A stretch of DNA of 64,000 nt from contig NZ_KB907806.1 in NCBI RefSeq assembly GCF_000382225.1, forward strand, positions 125,559 through 189,558, written 5' to 3'. The notes below the pieces were generated by a model. It did not search any database and was not told where the DNA came from. It saw only the letters and a program-made list of their open reading frames with translations. Shown here one piece after another: positions 54,170 to 62,590 of this stretch (position 1 is the first letter of the stretch; each line of letters starts with the position of its first letter). A program made the position numbers and the translations under genes. The DNA is from Hymenobacter aerophilus DSM 13606 (GTDB lineage Bacteria > Bacteroidota > Bacteroidia > Cytophagales > Hymenobacteraceae).

Positions 54170-55459
54170 ATGGAGAAAGACCCTTCGCCCCTCGACACGC
54201 TGCGCCAACTCAAGGAGTGGCTTGATGCCGGTGCCATCACGCCCGACGAATTTAAGGCGCTGAAGCAGAAGCTGGTGTTTGCTGAAGCGCCCCCGGCCAC
54301 TGCCGCCCCCGACTCGCCCGCGGCCGCTACCCCCGCGCCGGCCGTGCTGCCCCCGACACCCGCCGCGCCGCCGGTAGTAACGCCCGAAATCATTGCCTCA
54401 GAGCCGGCCGCCGAGCCCGCTACTCCGGCGGCCACGGAGCCGCTGCCGGCTTCGGCGTTGCCGCCCGTTGCGGAGCCGCCTGTTGTGGTGCCGCCCATTG
54501 AAGAGCCGATAAGCGTGTTGCCCGAGGAACTGCCGCCTTCTGTGTCAGTACCGGAGCCGAAGCAGCCGCCCCGGCCGGAGCCGGTGCTGGAGCCTACCAC
54601 GGTGGCCCCGGTGGAAATGGCGCCGCTGCTGCCGCCCATCACGCACGCCCCCGCTGCCGGCAGCCCCAACGGCGGCGACGAGCAGGAATACGTGGAGGAG
54701 GACGCCTACACGGTTCCGCGCAAAAGCCCGCTGCTGCCGATTGTGGTAGTGGCTTCCATTCTGGCGCTGCTGGCCCTGGTGGCGTATCTGCTGATGGATG
54801 GCCGCGACTCGGATCGCCTCACCAGCACCTCGCGCACCGAGGCCGACTCGGTGGCCCAGCAGCCCGAGGTTGGGCCCCAGACCGAGCAGATTGAGTTGCC
54901 ACCCATTGCCGCGCCCGAAACCATCCGTGTGGCGCCCGTGGCCCCGCCCGTGGTGGCCCCGGTGCCGGTAGATACGGCCGCCATGGCTGTGGCCGAGCCG
55001 GCTACGGCCAGCCCCGCACCCACCAGCCCGGCAACCGAGGCCCCGGCGGTGCTGTCGGAAAGCGCGGCCAAGGCCCGCGTGGAAAGCATTATGCAGCGCT
55101 ACTACGCCGACTTGCAGGCGGCGCCGTTCACGGCGTCGGCGTACTTCGCGCCCCAGGTCGAGCGGTTCTACACCATGCAGAACACGACCCCGGCGGCCAT
55201 CAACGCCGAGCTGGCCAAAACCCATTTCCCCGAATTTCTGGAGGGCCAGACGGCTATTCAGGCCGGCACGTTGCAGGTTGGGGCCCCGGTGGCCGATGGC
55301 TCGCGGGTGGTCACCTTTGTCGAGGACAGCCAGGCCTTCCGCCAGTCGCGGCAGGAGCGGCAGCGCACCAGCGCCCAGATGCGGGTGCGCTTCGACAAGG
55401 ACTTTAAAATCGTGTACCTGCGGCAGGAGAAGCTGCTGAAAAACGAGTTTGGCGACTAA
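54170..55459 (+). CDS. SHOCT-like, single-pass membrane protein, function unknown
   Basis: 429 residues from ATG 54170. The N-terminus has a SHOCT-like helix pair (LRQLKEWLDAGAITPDEFKA). A long Pro/Ala/Glu-rich stretch (about 45-170) precedes one membrane helix (about 185-205, LLPIVVVASILALLALVAYLL). Another low-complexity stretch leads to a C-terminal globular part (about 300-429: RVESIMQRYYADLQAAPF ... FYTMQNTTPAAINAELAKTH), which resembles NTF2-like domains in outline only. The layout suggests an N-in protein exposing the C-terminal domain in the periplasm. Function is unknown. Confidence 0.72.
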   Translation: MEKDPSPLDTLRQLKEWLDAGAITPDEFKALKQKLVFAEAPPATAAPDSPAAATPAPAVLPPTPAAPPVVTPEIIASEPAAEPATPAATEPLPASALPPVAEPPVVVPPIEEPISVLPEELPPSVSVPEPKQPPRPEPVLEPTTVAPVEMAPLLPPITHAPAAGSPNGGDEQEYVEEDAYTVPRKSPLLPIVVVASILALLALVAYLLMDGRDSDRLTSTSRTEADSVAQQPEVGPQTEQIELPPIAAPETIRVAPVAPPVVAPVPVDTAAMAVAEPATASPAPTSPATEAPAVLSESAAKARVESIMQRYYADLQAAPFTASAYFAPQVERFYTMQNTTPAAINAELAKTHFPEFLEGQTAIQAGTLQVGAPVADGSRVVTFVEDSQAFRQSRQERQRTSAQMRVRFDKDFKIVYLRQEKLLKNEFGD

Positions 55460-55487
55460 TACGCCACCTCCGGCCCATATTCTTGCT

Positions 55488-56534
55488 ATGCGCATCCGTT
55501 CCGTTCTATTATCTGCCGTGGCGCTGCTTGGCCTGGGTTCCTGCCTGAAGGTCATCAAGCCCAGCAAGGATTTCGGCCAGTACTCAACCCCCGCCGCGCC
55601 CGATTACGCCCAACCCGAAAGCTGGGCCGCCCTGCCCACCCGCCGCGACTCGGCCGACGCGGTGCCGCGCAACACGAACTTCCAGGACCAGCAGGCCACG
55701 GCCGCGGCCGACGTGTTTTTCGTGCACCCGACCACCTACTACTGGCGCAAGCAGTGGAACGCCAGCCTCAGCAACGACCGGGTCAACCAGTTCACCGACG
55801 ACGATGTGATTCGGGGGCAGGCCTCGGCCTTCAACGCGGCGGCCCGGGTGTACGCTCCCCGCTACCGCCAGGCCACGCTCTACGCCTTCTTCGTGGATAG
55901 CACCAAGACCGAAAACGGCCAGAAGGCGCTGGACCTGGCGTATTCCGATGTGAAATCGGCCTTCGAATACTACCTCGCGCACTACAACCAGGGCCGGCCC
56001 ATCATCATTGCCGGCCACAGCCAGGGCACCGTGCACGCCACCCGGCTGCTGCGAGAGTTCTTCGATACCGACCCCCAGTTGCGCCAGCAACTGGTAGCGG
56101 CCTACCTCATTGGCTTCAAAGTAAATCCCAAGCAGTACCAGACTCTTCGCCCCTGCGCCAACTCGACCCAGACCGGCTGCTACGTAGCCTGGAATACGGT
56201 TTCGTGGGGCAACGCCTACCCGCCCTTCGAAAACGGCGTGGCCGTGAACCCGCTCACCTGGACGCTCGACACGCTGGCTGCGCCCGCCAGCCTCAACCGC
56301 GGCGGCGTCGGGCAGGATTTCAACCGGCTCGATGTGGGCGTAGTCGATGCCAAGGTGCACCGCGGCCTGCTGTGGGTGCATCCGCCCAAGCCCTCGGGTT
56401 ACCCGCGCTTCCTGCTGCCCGGCCAGCCTCAACTCTGGCACTCCTTCCACATCGCCGATTACGGCCTGTTCTACGCCAACATCCGCCAGAACGCGGTTAC
56501 GCGCGTCCGGGCGTGGCAGGCGCGGCAGAATTAA
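55488..56534 (+). CDS. DUF3089 lipoprotein, alpha/beta hydrolase-like
   Basis: 348 residues from ATG 55488. The lipobox is LGLGSC (Cys near residue 20). The fold has the DUF3089 markers DVFFVHPTTYYWRKQWNASL, AFNAAARVYAPRYRQATLYA and the nucleophile elbow IIIAGHSQGTVHATRLL, with a late His in WVHPPKPSG or LWHSFHIADY as a possible catalytic base. Family members are presumed lipases or esterases. It is the third gene of a plus-strand run and starts 28 nt after the previous stop. Confidence 0.86.
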   Translation: MRIRSVLLSAVALLGLGSCLKVIKPSKDFGQYSTPAAPDYAQPESWAALPTRRDSADAVPRNTNFQDQQATAAADVFFVHPTTYYWRKQWNASLSNDRVNQFTDDDVIRGQASAFNAAARVYAPRYRQATLYAFFVDSTKTENGQKALDLAYSDVKSAFEYYLAHYNQGRPIIIAGHSQGTVHATRLLREFFDTDPQLRQQLVAAYLIGFKVNPKQYQTLRPCANSTQTGCYVAWNTVSWGNAYPPFENGVAVNPLTWTLDTLAAPASLNRGGVGQDFNRLDVGVVDAKVHRGLLWVHPPKPSGYPRFLLPGQPQLWHSFHIADYGLFYANIRQNAVTRVRAWQARQN

Positions 56535-56548
56535 AACCTAACCTGACG

Positions 56549-56713
56549 CGGTAGCCCCAGCGGGGCGGCATGTTGGTAGCAGCCTAGGGATATTAAAGCT
56601 TTAAAGCCCCAGCGGGGCGACACAGCTGCTGAACGATTAGTGTCGCCCCGCTGGGGCTTCAGAATTTTGCTGCTGAGCTTTACTACCGACATACCGCCCC
56701 GCTGGGGCTACCG
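56549..56713. repeat. Nested palindrome, family 6 (GCCCCAGCGGGGC)
   Basis: Outer arms CGGTAGCCCCAGCGGGGCGG (from 56549) and CCGCCCCGCTGGGGCTACCG (to 56713) pair almost perfectly over about 30 bp. An inner pair, AAGCCCCAGCGGGGCGACAC and GTGTCGCCCCGCTGGGGCTT, lies between them. Each arm also holds the self-complementary GCCCCAGCGGGGC. The structure can form one large cruciform or several small hairpins. Confidence 0.9.
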
Positions 56714-56739
56714 TGTAACAGTAGTTAAAATATGTGTAG

Positions 56740-57051
56740 CTACTCCTCTTTTTGTAATTCTTCAATAGTTCTCTGGGTCATAAGTGGCCATTGGTCGGCC
56801 GGAAATTCCTGCAGGAACTCAGCGTACTCCATCCAAAACTAATCTTCTTGGAAGCTCTTGAAATCAAGAGCAGAATAAAGGGCAAGATTGTGAAGCCAAT
56901 TGGCAACTGCCTGCGCAAAACGGAGCCTTTTCCGATTGCCGAACGCATTCCACAAACTGGATAAGCGGCTTCCTGCATAGCTTTGGGAACGCACATCAAT
57001 CATAGCCCAATAAAGCAACTCCCGATATAATTTCTTGCGCTCGTCAGTCAT
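56740..57051 (-). pseudogene. Small AT-richer gene interrupted by an in-frame TAG
   Basis: From ATG 57051 the frame reads MTDERKKLYRELLYWAMIDV and on to FKSFQED, then TAG (56841-56839). It continues in the same frame as FWMEYAEFLQEFPADQWPLM and ends in LQKEE with a second TAG (56742-56740). The second part reads like normal protein and the stretch is visibly less GC-rich than its neighbours. I take it for one gene of about 103 codons broken by a nonsense mutation, probably acquired by transfer. No family is recognised. Confidence 0.6.
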
Positions 57052-57076
57052 ACATTCAAATATAGAGTGTGCATAC

Positions 57077-57114
57077 AAAAGGCCCCGCCGGCAAACTGCC
57101 AGCGGGGCCTTTTT
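57077..57114 (-). terminator. Rho-independent terminator of the rplM-rpsI-rpsB-tsf operon
   Basis: On the minus strand AAAAGGCCCCGC pairs with GCGGGGCCTTTT, with T runs on both sides, so it may work in both directions. Confidence 0.88.
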
Positions 57115-57168
57115 AAATCCTGAACAGAAAGGTACCAGCTAAAAGCTGTCAGCTAACAGCTCCAATAT

Positions 57169-58008
57169 TTAGCCAACAATAGCTACGCGCTTGAAGTCGG
57201 AAACCGTCAGGCCCTTGCTCGTTTTGTCGAGCAGCTGGGCGATGGTCATCGAGTTGTCCTTCACGAACTCCTGGTTGAGCAGGGTGTTCTCCTTGTAGAA
57301 CTTGTTGAGCTTGCCCTGGGCAATCTTCTCCAGCATGGCCTCGGGCTTGCCGTCGGCGCGGGCCTGCTCCTTGCCAATCTCGATTTCACGCTCGATGGTA
57401 GCCGAATCCACGCCGTCCTTATCGAGGGCAACGGGCTTCATGGCCACAATCTGCATGGCTACGTCGCGGCCCACGGTCGAAACGTCGGCGTCGCCCACGT
57501 TCTTCATGGCTACGAGCACGCCCTTCTTGTTGTCGGAGTGGATGTAGGAAGCTACCTTCTCGGCCGTGATGTTCTCATAGGCCGTTACGTCGAGCTTCTC
57601 GCCGATTTTGCCCATCAAGTCGGTGATGTGCTCCTGCAGCGAGCGGCCGTCGTCCTGCTTGGCAGCCAGCAGCTCCTCTTTGTTGGCGGCATCGGTTTTC
57701 ACGGCCGTGTCCAGAATGCGCTGGGCGAGGTCCTTGAAATCGGGAACCTTGGATACGGGCTCGGTTTCGCAGGCCAGCGACACCAGCTTGCCGTTGGTGC
57801 CATCCTCGCTCACAGCGGCAAGCACTACGCCTTCCGACGTTTCGTTTTCCGAGCGCTTGTCGGCAATCTTCTGGCCCTGCTTGCGGAGCAGGTCGCGGGC
57901 GGCTTCGAAGTCGCCATCAGCCTCTACGAGGGCTTTCTTGCAATCCATCATGCCCGCGCCAGTCATGGTGCGGAGCTTATTTACGTCAGCGGCGGTAATT
58001 GCGGCCAT
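57169..58008 (-). CDS. tsf: Elongation factor Ts
   Basis: Nucleotide exchange factor for EF-Tu. It has 279 residues, the usual length. The N-terminal UBA-like module and signature are clear: ITAADVNKLRTMTGAGMMDC, KKALVEADGDFEAARDLLR. The core domains follow with VSLACETEPVSKVPDFKDLA, VLVAMKNVGDADVSTVGRDV and LLNQEFVKDNSMTIAQLL. It is the last gene of the ribosomal operon. The 151-nt gap to rpsB holds the inverted repeat AGAAGTTAGAGG/CCTCTAACTTCT. Confidence 0.98.
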   Translation of the reverse strand: MAAITAADVNKLRTMTGAGMMDCKKALVEADGDFEAARDLLRKQGQKIADKRSENETSEGVVLAAVSEDGTNGKLVSLACETEPVSKVPDFKDLAQRILDTAVKTDAANKEELLAAKQDDGRSLQEHITDLMGKIGEKLDVTAYENITAEKVASYIHSDNKKGVLVAMKNVGDADVSTVGRDVAMQIVAMKPVALDKDGVDSATIEREIEIGKEQARADGKPEAMLEKIAQGKLNKFYKENTLLNQEFVKDNSMTIAQLLDKTSKGLTVSDFKRVAIVG

Positions 58009-58159
58009 TTTTATTAGAGCTTAGAGTGTAGAGCTTGGAACTTAGATGCAGGTACTTGCTGGAAAGCAAGAAGAAGTTAGAGGCAGGAAGGGAGAAGGTT
58101 AACGCTTCGCCACACTCTCACCTCTAACTTCTCATATCTCACTTCTAACAGCGAAACGA

Positions 58160-58927
58160 CTATTCGTCGGCGTCCTGCTTTTCTTTGATGCCTTCTTCTT
58201 CGGCTTGCTTCTTGTCGGCGTCCTCCTTGTCGACTTTGCGCTCCGACAGGCCTTCTTCGATAGCCTTGCCCATGATGCCTACAATCAGGCTAATGGACTT
58301 CGAGGCGTCGTCGTTGGCGGGAATCGGAAACTGCACCAGCTCGGGGTTCGAGTTCGTGTCGCAGATAGCAAACACCGGGATACCCAGCTTCTGGGCCTCC
58401 TTCACGGCAATGTGCTCGCGCTTCACGTCTACCACGAACAGGGCCGAGGGCAGGCGGCTCAGGTCGGCAATACCGCCGAGTACCCGGTCGAGTTTCTCCC
58501 GCTCGCGCGAGAGCATCAGACGCTCGCGCTTAGCCAGGGCGGCGTAGGCCGTGTTTTCTTTTACCATCTTGTCGATGGTGCTCATCTTCTTCAGCGACTT
58601 GCGAACAGTGGCGAAGTTGGTGAGCAGGCCGCCCAACCAACGGTCGGTCACGTACGGCATGTGCAGGCGCTTGGCTTCTTCGGTTACGATTTCCTGCGCT
58701 TGCTTCTTGGTCGCTACGAACATAATCTTGCGGCCGCTCTTCGCGATGTTGCGAATGGCGCTGGTCGCGTGCTCGAGCGAGGCAAGGGTTTTGTTGAGGT
58801 CGATAATGTGGATGCCGTTCTTCTCCATGAAGATGTACGGAGCCATTTTGGGGTCCCACTTGCGGGTGAGGTGACCAAAATGCGAACCGGCGTCCAGCAA
58901 TTCTTTATAGGTGGTAGTCTGGGCCAT
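58160..58927 (-). CDS. rpsB: 30S ribosomal protein S2
   Basis: 255 residues. Family markers include [69 protein letters not shown] and [14 protein letters not shown]. An acidic/lysine-rich C-terminal tail of about 30 residues follows the fold, as in other Bacteroidota S2. It starts 20 nt after the rpsI stop. Confidence 0.98.
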   Translation of the reverse strand: MAQTTTYKELLDAGSHFGHLTRKWDPKMAPYIFMEKNGIHIIDLNKTLASLEHATSAIRNIAKSGRKIMFVATKKQAQEIVTEEAKRLHMPYVTDRWLGGLLTNFATVRKSLKKMSTIDKMVKENTAYAALAKRERLMLSREREKLDRVLGGIADLSRLPSALFVVDVKREHIAVKEAQKLGIPVFAICDTNSNPELVQFPIPANDDASKSISLIVGIMGKAIEEGLSERKVDKEDADKKQAEEEGIKEKQDADE

Positions 58928-58947
58928 GATAGGGTTCCTCTGGAATA

Positions 58948-59334
58948 TTAGCGTTTCGAGAACTGGAACGAACGACGCGCCTTACGCTTGCCGAATTTCT
59001 TGCGTTCCACCATGCGCGGGTCGCGGGTCAGGAAGCCTTCCTTCTTCAGGGCAGGACGAACCTCCGCGTTGTCGCCCACGAGGGCTTTCGAGATGGCCAG
59101 ACGGATGGCTTCGGCCTGGGCCGAAATGCCACCACCGCGAACGTTCACCTTGATGTCGTACTGGCCGACTTGCTCGACCGTCGCCAAAGGCTGGTTCACG
59201 ATGTTTTCCAGGAGTTCGTTGCCAAAGTAGGCTTTCATTTCCCGGCCGTTGATAGTGATATTCCCTTGCCCGGCCTGCATGTAGATGCGGGCCACCGAGG
59301 TTTTTCTTCTACCAGAGGTATTGGAGATTTCCAT
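58948..59334 (-). CDS. rpsI: 30S ribosomal protein S9
   Basis: 128 residues with the typical [59 protein letters not shown] and the C-terminal FQFSKR that enters the P site. It is second in the operon, 39 nt after rplM. Confidence 0.98.
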   Translation of the reverse strand: MEISNTSGRRKTSVARIYMQAGQGNITINGREMKAYFGNELLENIVNQPLATVEQVGQYDIKVNVRGGGISAQAEAIRLAISKALVGDNAEVRPALKKEGFLTRDPRMVERKKFGKRKARRSFQFSKR

Positions 59335-59373
59335 TAAGTGGAGAATTAGAGAAAAAAGGAGCCGGATATCGGC

Positions 59374-59826
59374 TTACAGATGCGAAAGGGAAAGAGACTT
59401 GGGCTGCTGCGCCTCGTGCGGATGCTCGGTGCCGGCGTACACAAACAGGTTGCGGAATTGCTCGGCGCCCAGCTTGTTACCCTGCAGCATACCGCGCACC
59501 GCGTGCTCGATGATGCGGGTCGAGTCCTTGGCTTTCTTGTCGCGCAGGTTGATGCGCTTCTGTCCGCCGGGGTAGCCCGAGTGGGTGATGTAGATTTTGT
59601 CCGTCATCTTCTTGCCCGTCACCCGCAGGTTGTCGGCATTGATAACGATGACATTGTCGCCACAGTCCGAGTTGGGCGTGAAGGAGGGCTTGTGCTTGCC
59701 ACGCAGCATGTTGGCAACCTGGCTGCACAGCCGGCCCAGAGTGGCGTCGGCGGCGTCAACCACAACCCAGCCCTTGTTGGCGTTGGCTTTGTTGACGGCA
59801 ACCGTCTTGAAGCTCAGATGGTCCAT
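59374..59826 (-). CDS. rplM: 50S ribosomal protein L13
   Basis: 150 residues from ATG 59826; the open frame extends upstream but that would include the promoter. Family markers are WVVVDAADATLGRLCSQVAN, GDNVIVINADNLRVTGKKM, THSGYPGGQKRINLRDKKA and AVRGMLQGNKLGAEQFRNLF. It is the first gene of the operon, driven by the promoter at 59890-59920 with a leader of roughly 55-60 nt. Confidence 0.98.
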   Translation of the reverse strand: MDHLSFKTVAVNKANANKGWVVVDAADATLGRLCSQVANMLRGKHKPSFTPNSDCGDNVIVINADNLRVTGKKMTDKIYITHSGYPGGQKRINLRDKKAKDSTRIIEHAVRGMLQGNKLGAEQFRNLFVYAGTEHPHEAQQPKSLSLSHL

Positions 59827-59889
59827 TGGGGAGGAGGATAAACGTTTGAAAATGAAGAAGAAGCCGAAACCCCTGGGGCAAAACGGACA

Positions 59890-59920
59890 CAAAGTTACCG
59901 CCTTTCGCTTAATATTCAAA
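59890..59920 (-). promoter_or_regulatory. Ribosomal operon promoter, exact Bacteroidota consensus
   Basis: On the minus strand TTTG (59920-59917) is followed by 19 nt and TAACTTTG (59897-59890). This equals the established Bacteroidota housekeeping layout TTTG-N19-TAnnTTTG. Transcription should begin near 59883. It is the best promoter in the window. Confidence 0.88.
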
Positions 59921-60020
59921 TGCTAAGCTAATTATTGTGTCTGAAAGAGTTGGCTGCCGTGCCCGCCATCCGGGCCATTCGCTACCGATACTGTAGCCGA
60001 TACTGTACTTTTAGCCCGCT

Positions 60021-61538
60021 ATGCCCGCTTCTTCCGCTGCTCCCGCTGCTCCCGCTGCTCCCGCTGTTTTTGCCGCCACAGCCCCGCCCGCTGCCGCGCC
60101 CCTGCCCGCCGACCGCCGCGCCTACGCGCTGCTGCTGGCTTTGCTGCTGCTCTCGCTGCTCACCGCCGCCCTCACCCGCGGCACCTTCGACTCGGGCGAC
60201 AGTATCTACCACTTCCAATTCGCCCAGTACGCCTTCAAGCACCCCCACAATCTGATGGAGTCGTGGTCGAAGCCGCTGGTAGTGGCCCTGATGGCGGGGC
60301 CGGCGCAGTTGGGCCTGCGCGGCGTGATGGTGCTGCAGTGCCTGCTGGTGGCCGCTGCCGCCGCCCTGGCCTACCGCGCCGCCCGCGAGCTGCGCCTGCC
60401 CTGGCCCTGGCTGGCCATTGCGGCCTGCTACGCTGCCCCCGATTACTTCCTGATGCAGTTTTCGGGCCTCACCGAGCCGCTGTTCAGCTTGCTGCTGGTA
60501 GCCGGCGTCACGCTGGCGCTGGTCCGGCGGCCGGCGCTGGGGGCAGCCGTGCTGTCGTGGCTGCCGATGGCACGCTCCGAGGGTTTCCTGCTGCTGGGCG
60601 TGTACGGGCTGTACCTGCTGCTGAGCCGGCAGTGGCGGGCGCTGCCCTGGCTGGGGCTGGGCTTCGGCTTCTACGGGCTGCTGGGGTTGGCGGTGTACCA
60701 CGACTTCTTCTGGCTGCTGACCCAGAATGCCTACCCGCTCTACAACCTCAACTACGCCTTCGCCCGCGGCAACAACCACGCCTCGCACTTTCTGCTGGGG
60801 CTGGCCGATACGTTTGGCTGGGTGCAGTTCGGCTTGTTCTGGCTGGGCGCGCTGGCCGTGGCGGCGGGGCTGGCCCGGCCCGTCTGGCGGCACCGCCAGC
60901 CCCGGCTGCTGGCCGAAACGGTGCTGGTGTACGGCAGCATCGTGGTGTTTATCGGGGCGCACACCATCTTCTGGGTCTACGGCATTTTCGGCTCGATTGG
61001 GCTGGTGCGGGTGCTGTGCAGCCTGATGCCGCTGCTGAGCCTGGTGGTGCTACGGGGCGTGCAGCTGCTGGCCGATTTGGTGCCCGCCCCGCGCCGGCGC
61101 CTGTTGCGGCTGGGGCTGCTGGCGGCTATTGTGTGGTTTCCCTTCAGCGGTTCGCGGGTGGGCCTGCGCTGGCAGCGCGACTTCGGCCAGGCCGCCGACC
61201 AGCAGGTGCTCGACGCGGCCGCCCGCTGGGTGCGGCAACAGCCCCGCCAGCCGCCGCTGGTGGTGTATTCGCACCCCTACGCCGCCACCGCTCTGGGCCT
61301 CGACCCGTTTGCCGCCAACCGCGTCCGCTTCGTGAGCCTGCTGGATTCCAACTGGCCCCTGCCAGCCGGCGCTTTGCTGGTTTGGGATGAATGGTACGCC
61401 ACCGTCGAGGACCGCACACCGTTCGAGCTGCTGGCCCAAAACCCGGCCTACCGTATCCGCTGGCAGCAGACCCAACCCCGCAACCCACGCAAGCCCACCG
61501 AAGATCTGGTCCGGGTGGTAATTTTCGAGAAGCAGTAG
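60021..61538 (+). CDS. Polytopic membrane protein, GT-C glycosyltransferase-like
   Basis: 505 residues. After an Ala/Pro-rich N-terminus there are about ten membrane helices (LLLALLLLSLLTAALT, GVMVLQCLLVAAAAALAY, LFSLLLVAGVTLALV, LLETVLVYG-like segments). A soluble C-terminal part follows (about 385-505). The first loop carries GTFDSGDSIYHFQFAQYAF, where an acidic pair after the first helix matches the position of catalytic Asp/Glu in GT-C mannosyl/arabinosyltransferases. The PMARSEGFLLL segment also fits. Lipid-linked sugar transfer is likely, but the donor and acceptor are unknown. Confidence 0.72.
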   Translation: MPASSAAPAAPAAPAVFAATAPPAAAPLPADRRAYALLLALLLLSLLTAALTRGTFDSGDSIYHFQFAQYAFKHPHNLMESWSKPLVVALMAGPAQLGLRGVMVLQCLLVAAAAALAYRAARELRLPWPWLAIAACYAAPDYFLMQFSGLTEPLFSLLLVAGVTLALVRRPALGAAVLSWLPMARSEGFLLLGVYGLYLLLSRQWRALPWLGLGFGFYGLLGLAVYHDFFWLLTQNAYPLYNLNYAFARGNNHASHFLLGLADTFGWVQFGLFWLGALAVAAGLARPVWRHRQPRLLAETVLVYGSIVVFIGAHTIFWVYGIFGSIGLVRVLCSLMPLLSLVVLRGVQLLADLVPAPRRRLLRLGLLAAIVWFPFSGSRVGLRWQRDFGQAADQQVLDAAARWVRQQPRQPPLVVYSHPYAATALGLDPFAANRVRFVSLLDSNWPLPAGALLVWDEWYATVEDRTPFELLAQNPAYRIRWQQTQPRNPRKPTEDLVRVVIFEKQ

Positions 61539-61563
61539 CGCCGCCATTCAGCCCCCAAAACCG

Positions 61564-61600
61564 CAACCGGCCCGCCTCTGGCAAAGAGGCGGGCCGGTTG
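61564..61600. terminator. Bidirectional terminator hairpin between convergent genes
   Basis: CAACCGGCCCGCCTCT and AGAGGCGGGCCGGTTG enclose GGCAA. The stem is long and GC-rich and lies between two convergent stops, but T tracts are weak. Confidence 0.75.
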
Positions 61601-61627
61601 TCGTTGCAGCAGTCAGCAGTAGCCGGT

Positions 61628-62341
61628 TTATTGGTACTGCCGCAGGTTTTCCACCAGCACCCGAAAATCCTTGGGGTAGGGGGCTTCGATGGTTACAGAC
61701 TCGCCATCGAGCTTGGCGAAGGTGAGCTGGGCGGCGTGCAGGGCAAAGCGCTTGATAAATGGCTGCTCCTCCTCGCCCTGCTTCACGTTGAACTTCTTCT
61801 TGAGCGTCGAGAGGTAGAAATCTTCGCCGCCGTACATGGTGTCGCCCACGATGGGGGCCTGCAGGTACGCCAGGTGCAGCCGGATCTGGTGCATACGGCC
61901 CGTTACGGGCTGGCACTCCAGCAACGTGTGGCGGGCGAAGGCCTCCATGGTGCGCACCAGCGTTACGGCCGGCTTGCCCTTGTAGGCCAGCCGGGCCCGG
62001 CCCTTGGTGGTGGTTTCGATGCTGCGGTCCACGCGCAGGCCGTCGTAGTGGTGCACGCCCCAGGCCACGGCGTGGTAGATTTTGCTTACCTGCCGATCCT
62101 CGAACTGCATGGCCAGGTGGCGGTAAGCGGCCGGGTTTTTGGCCAGCGCCAGCGCCCCGCTGGTTTCCTTGTCGAGGCGGTGGCAGGCTTGCACGTCGTC
62201 GTACTGCTCGCGGGCCAGGCGCAGGATGTTGGGCGCCCCGCCAAACCGCTCGTCGAGCGTGGCTAGGAACGGCGGCTTGTTGATGACCACGAAATCGTCG
62301 TCCTCAAACAGAATCAGGTCTTGAAAATTAGGCAGCTTCAT
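61628..62341 (-). CDS. RluA-family pseudouridine synthase
   Basis: 237 residues from ATG 62341. It converts uridine to pseudouridine in rRNA or tRNA. The order is an N-terminal FEDDDFVVINKPPFLATL, the catalytic motif ACHRLDKETSGAL with Asp57, KIYHAVAWGVH, and PVTGRMHQIRLHLAYLQAPI near the C-terminus. It lacks an S4 domain, so it resembles the short RluA/RluC-like types. The target site cannot be told. The -7 element at 62351-62358 lies only 9 nt from the ATG. Confidence 0.93.
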   Translation of the reverse strand: MKLPNFQDLILFEDDDFVVINKPPFLATLDERFGGAPNILRLAREQYDDVQACHRLDKETSGALALAKNPAAYRHLAMQFEDRQVSKIYHAVAWGVHHYDGLRVDRSIETTTKGRARLAYKGKPAVTLVRTMEAFARHTLLECQPVTGRMHQIRLHLAYLQAPIVGDTMYGGEDFYLSTLKKKFNVKQGEEEQPFIKRFALHAAQLTFAKLDGESVTIEAPYPKDFRVLVENLRQYQ

Positions 62342-62350
62342 ATACAGCTG

Positions 62351-62358
62351 CAAAGGTA
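62351..62358 (-). promoter_or_regulatory. -7 element immediately ahead of the RluA-type gene
   Basis: On the minus strand TACCTTTG matches TAnnTTTG exactly, and 9 nt separate it from ATG 62341. Initiation about 5-7 nt downstream would leave almost no leader. No clear -33 half is visible. Confidence 0.5.
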
Positions 62359-62413
62359 AGGGGTTGAGAAGTGGCAGGCCAGAAGCGAAAGAACGAACGG
62401 AGCCTGAGGATAA

Positions 62414-62526
62414 AAAGACCTGTCATTCTGAGAGGAGCGAAGAATCTCGCGTGCAGTGGTGACCCTATCGTTTGGAGTTACTTTGGCACGCGAGATTCTT
62501 CGCTCTGCTCAGAATGACAGGTCTTT
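62414..62526. repeat. Intergenic palindrome, family 2
   Basis: AAAGACCTGTCATTCTGAGAGG continues as AGCGAAGAATCTCGCGTGC; the right arm ends CAGAATGACAGGTCTTT. Arms of about 41 bp pair with two mismatches. The loop contains GGAGTTAC, shared with the copy at 53295-53387. Confidence 0.92.
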
Positions 62527-62548
62527 CTCATTCAGAATCCCGTACCGT

Positions 62549-62590
62549 TTCTCACTTCTCACTTCTCACTTCTCACTTCTCACTTCTCAC
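62549..62590. repeat. Heptamer tandem repeat (TTCTCAC x6) at the 3' end of the histidine kinase gene
   Basis: Six perfect copies of TTCTCAC, then TTC. On the minus strand the last kinase codons run into the array, and its TGA stop (62589-62587) lies inside it. A degenerate stretch of the same type lies in the rpsB-tsf gap (about 58125-58155). Confidence 0.92.

Noticed and set aside
55476..55487. -7-like TATTCTTG just before the DUF3089 gene
   Set aside because: It has one mismatch, lies too close to the ATG, and the gene follows its neighbour by only 28 nt, so co-transcription is simpler.
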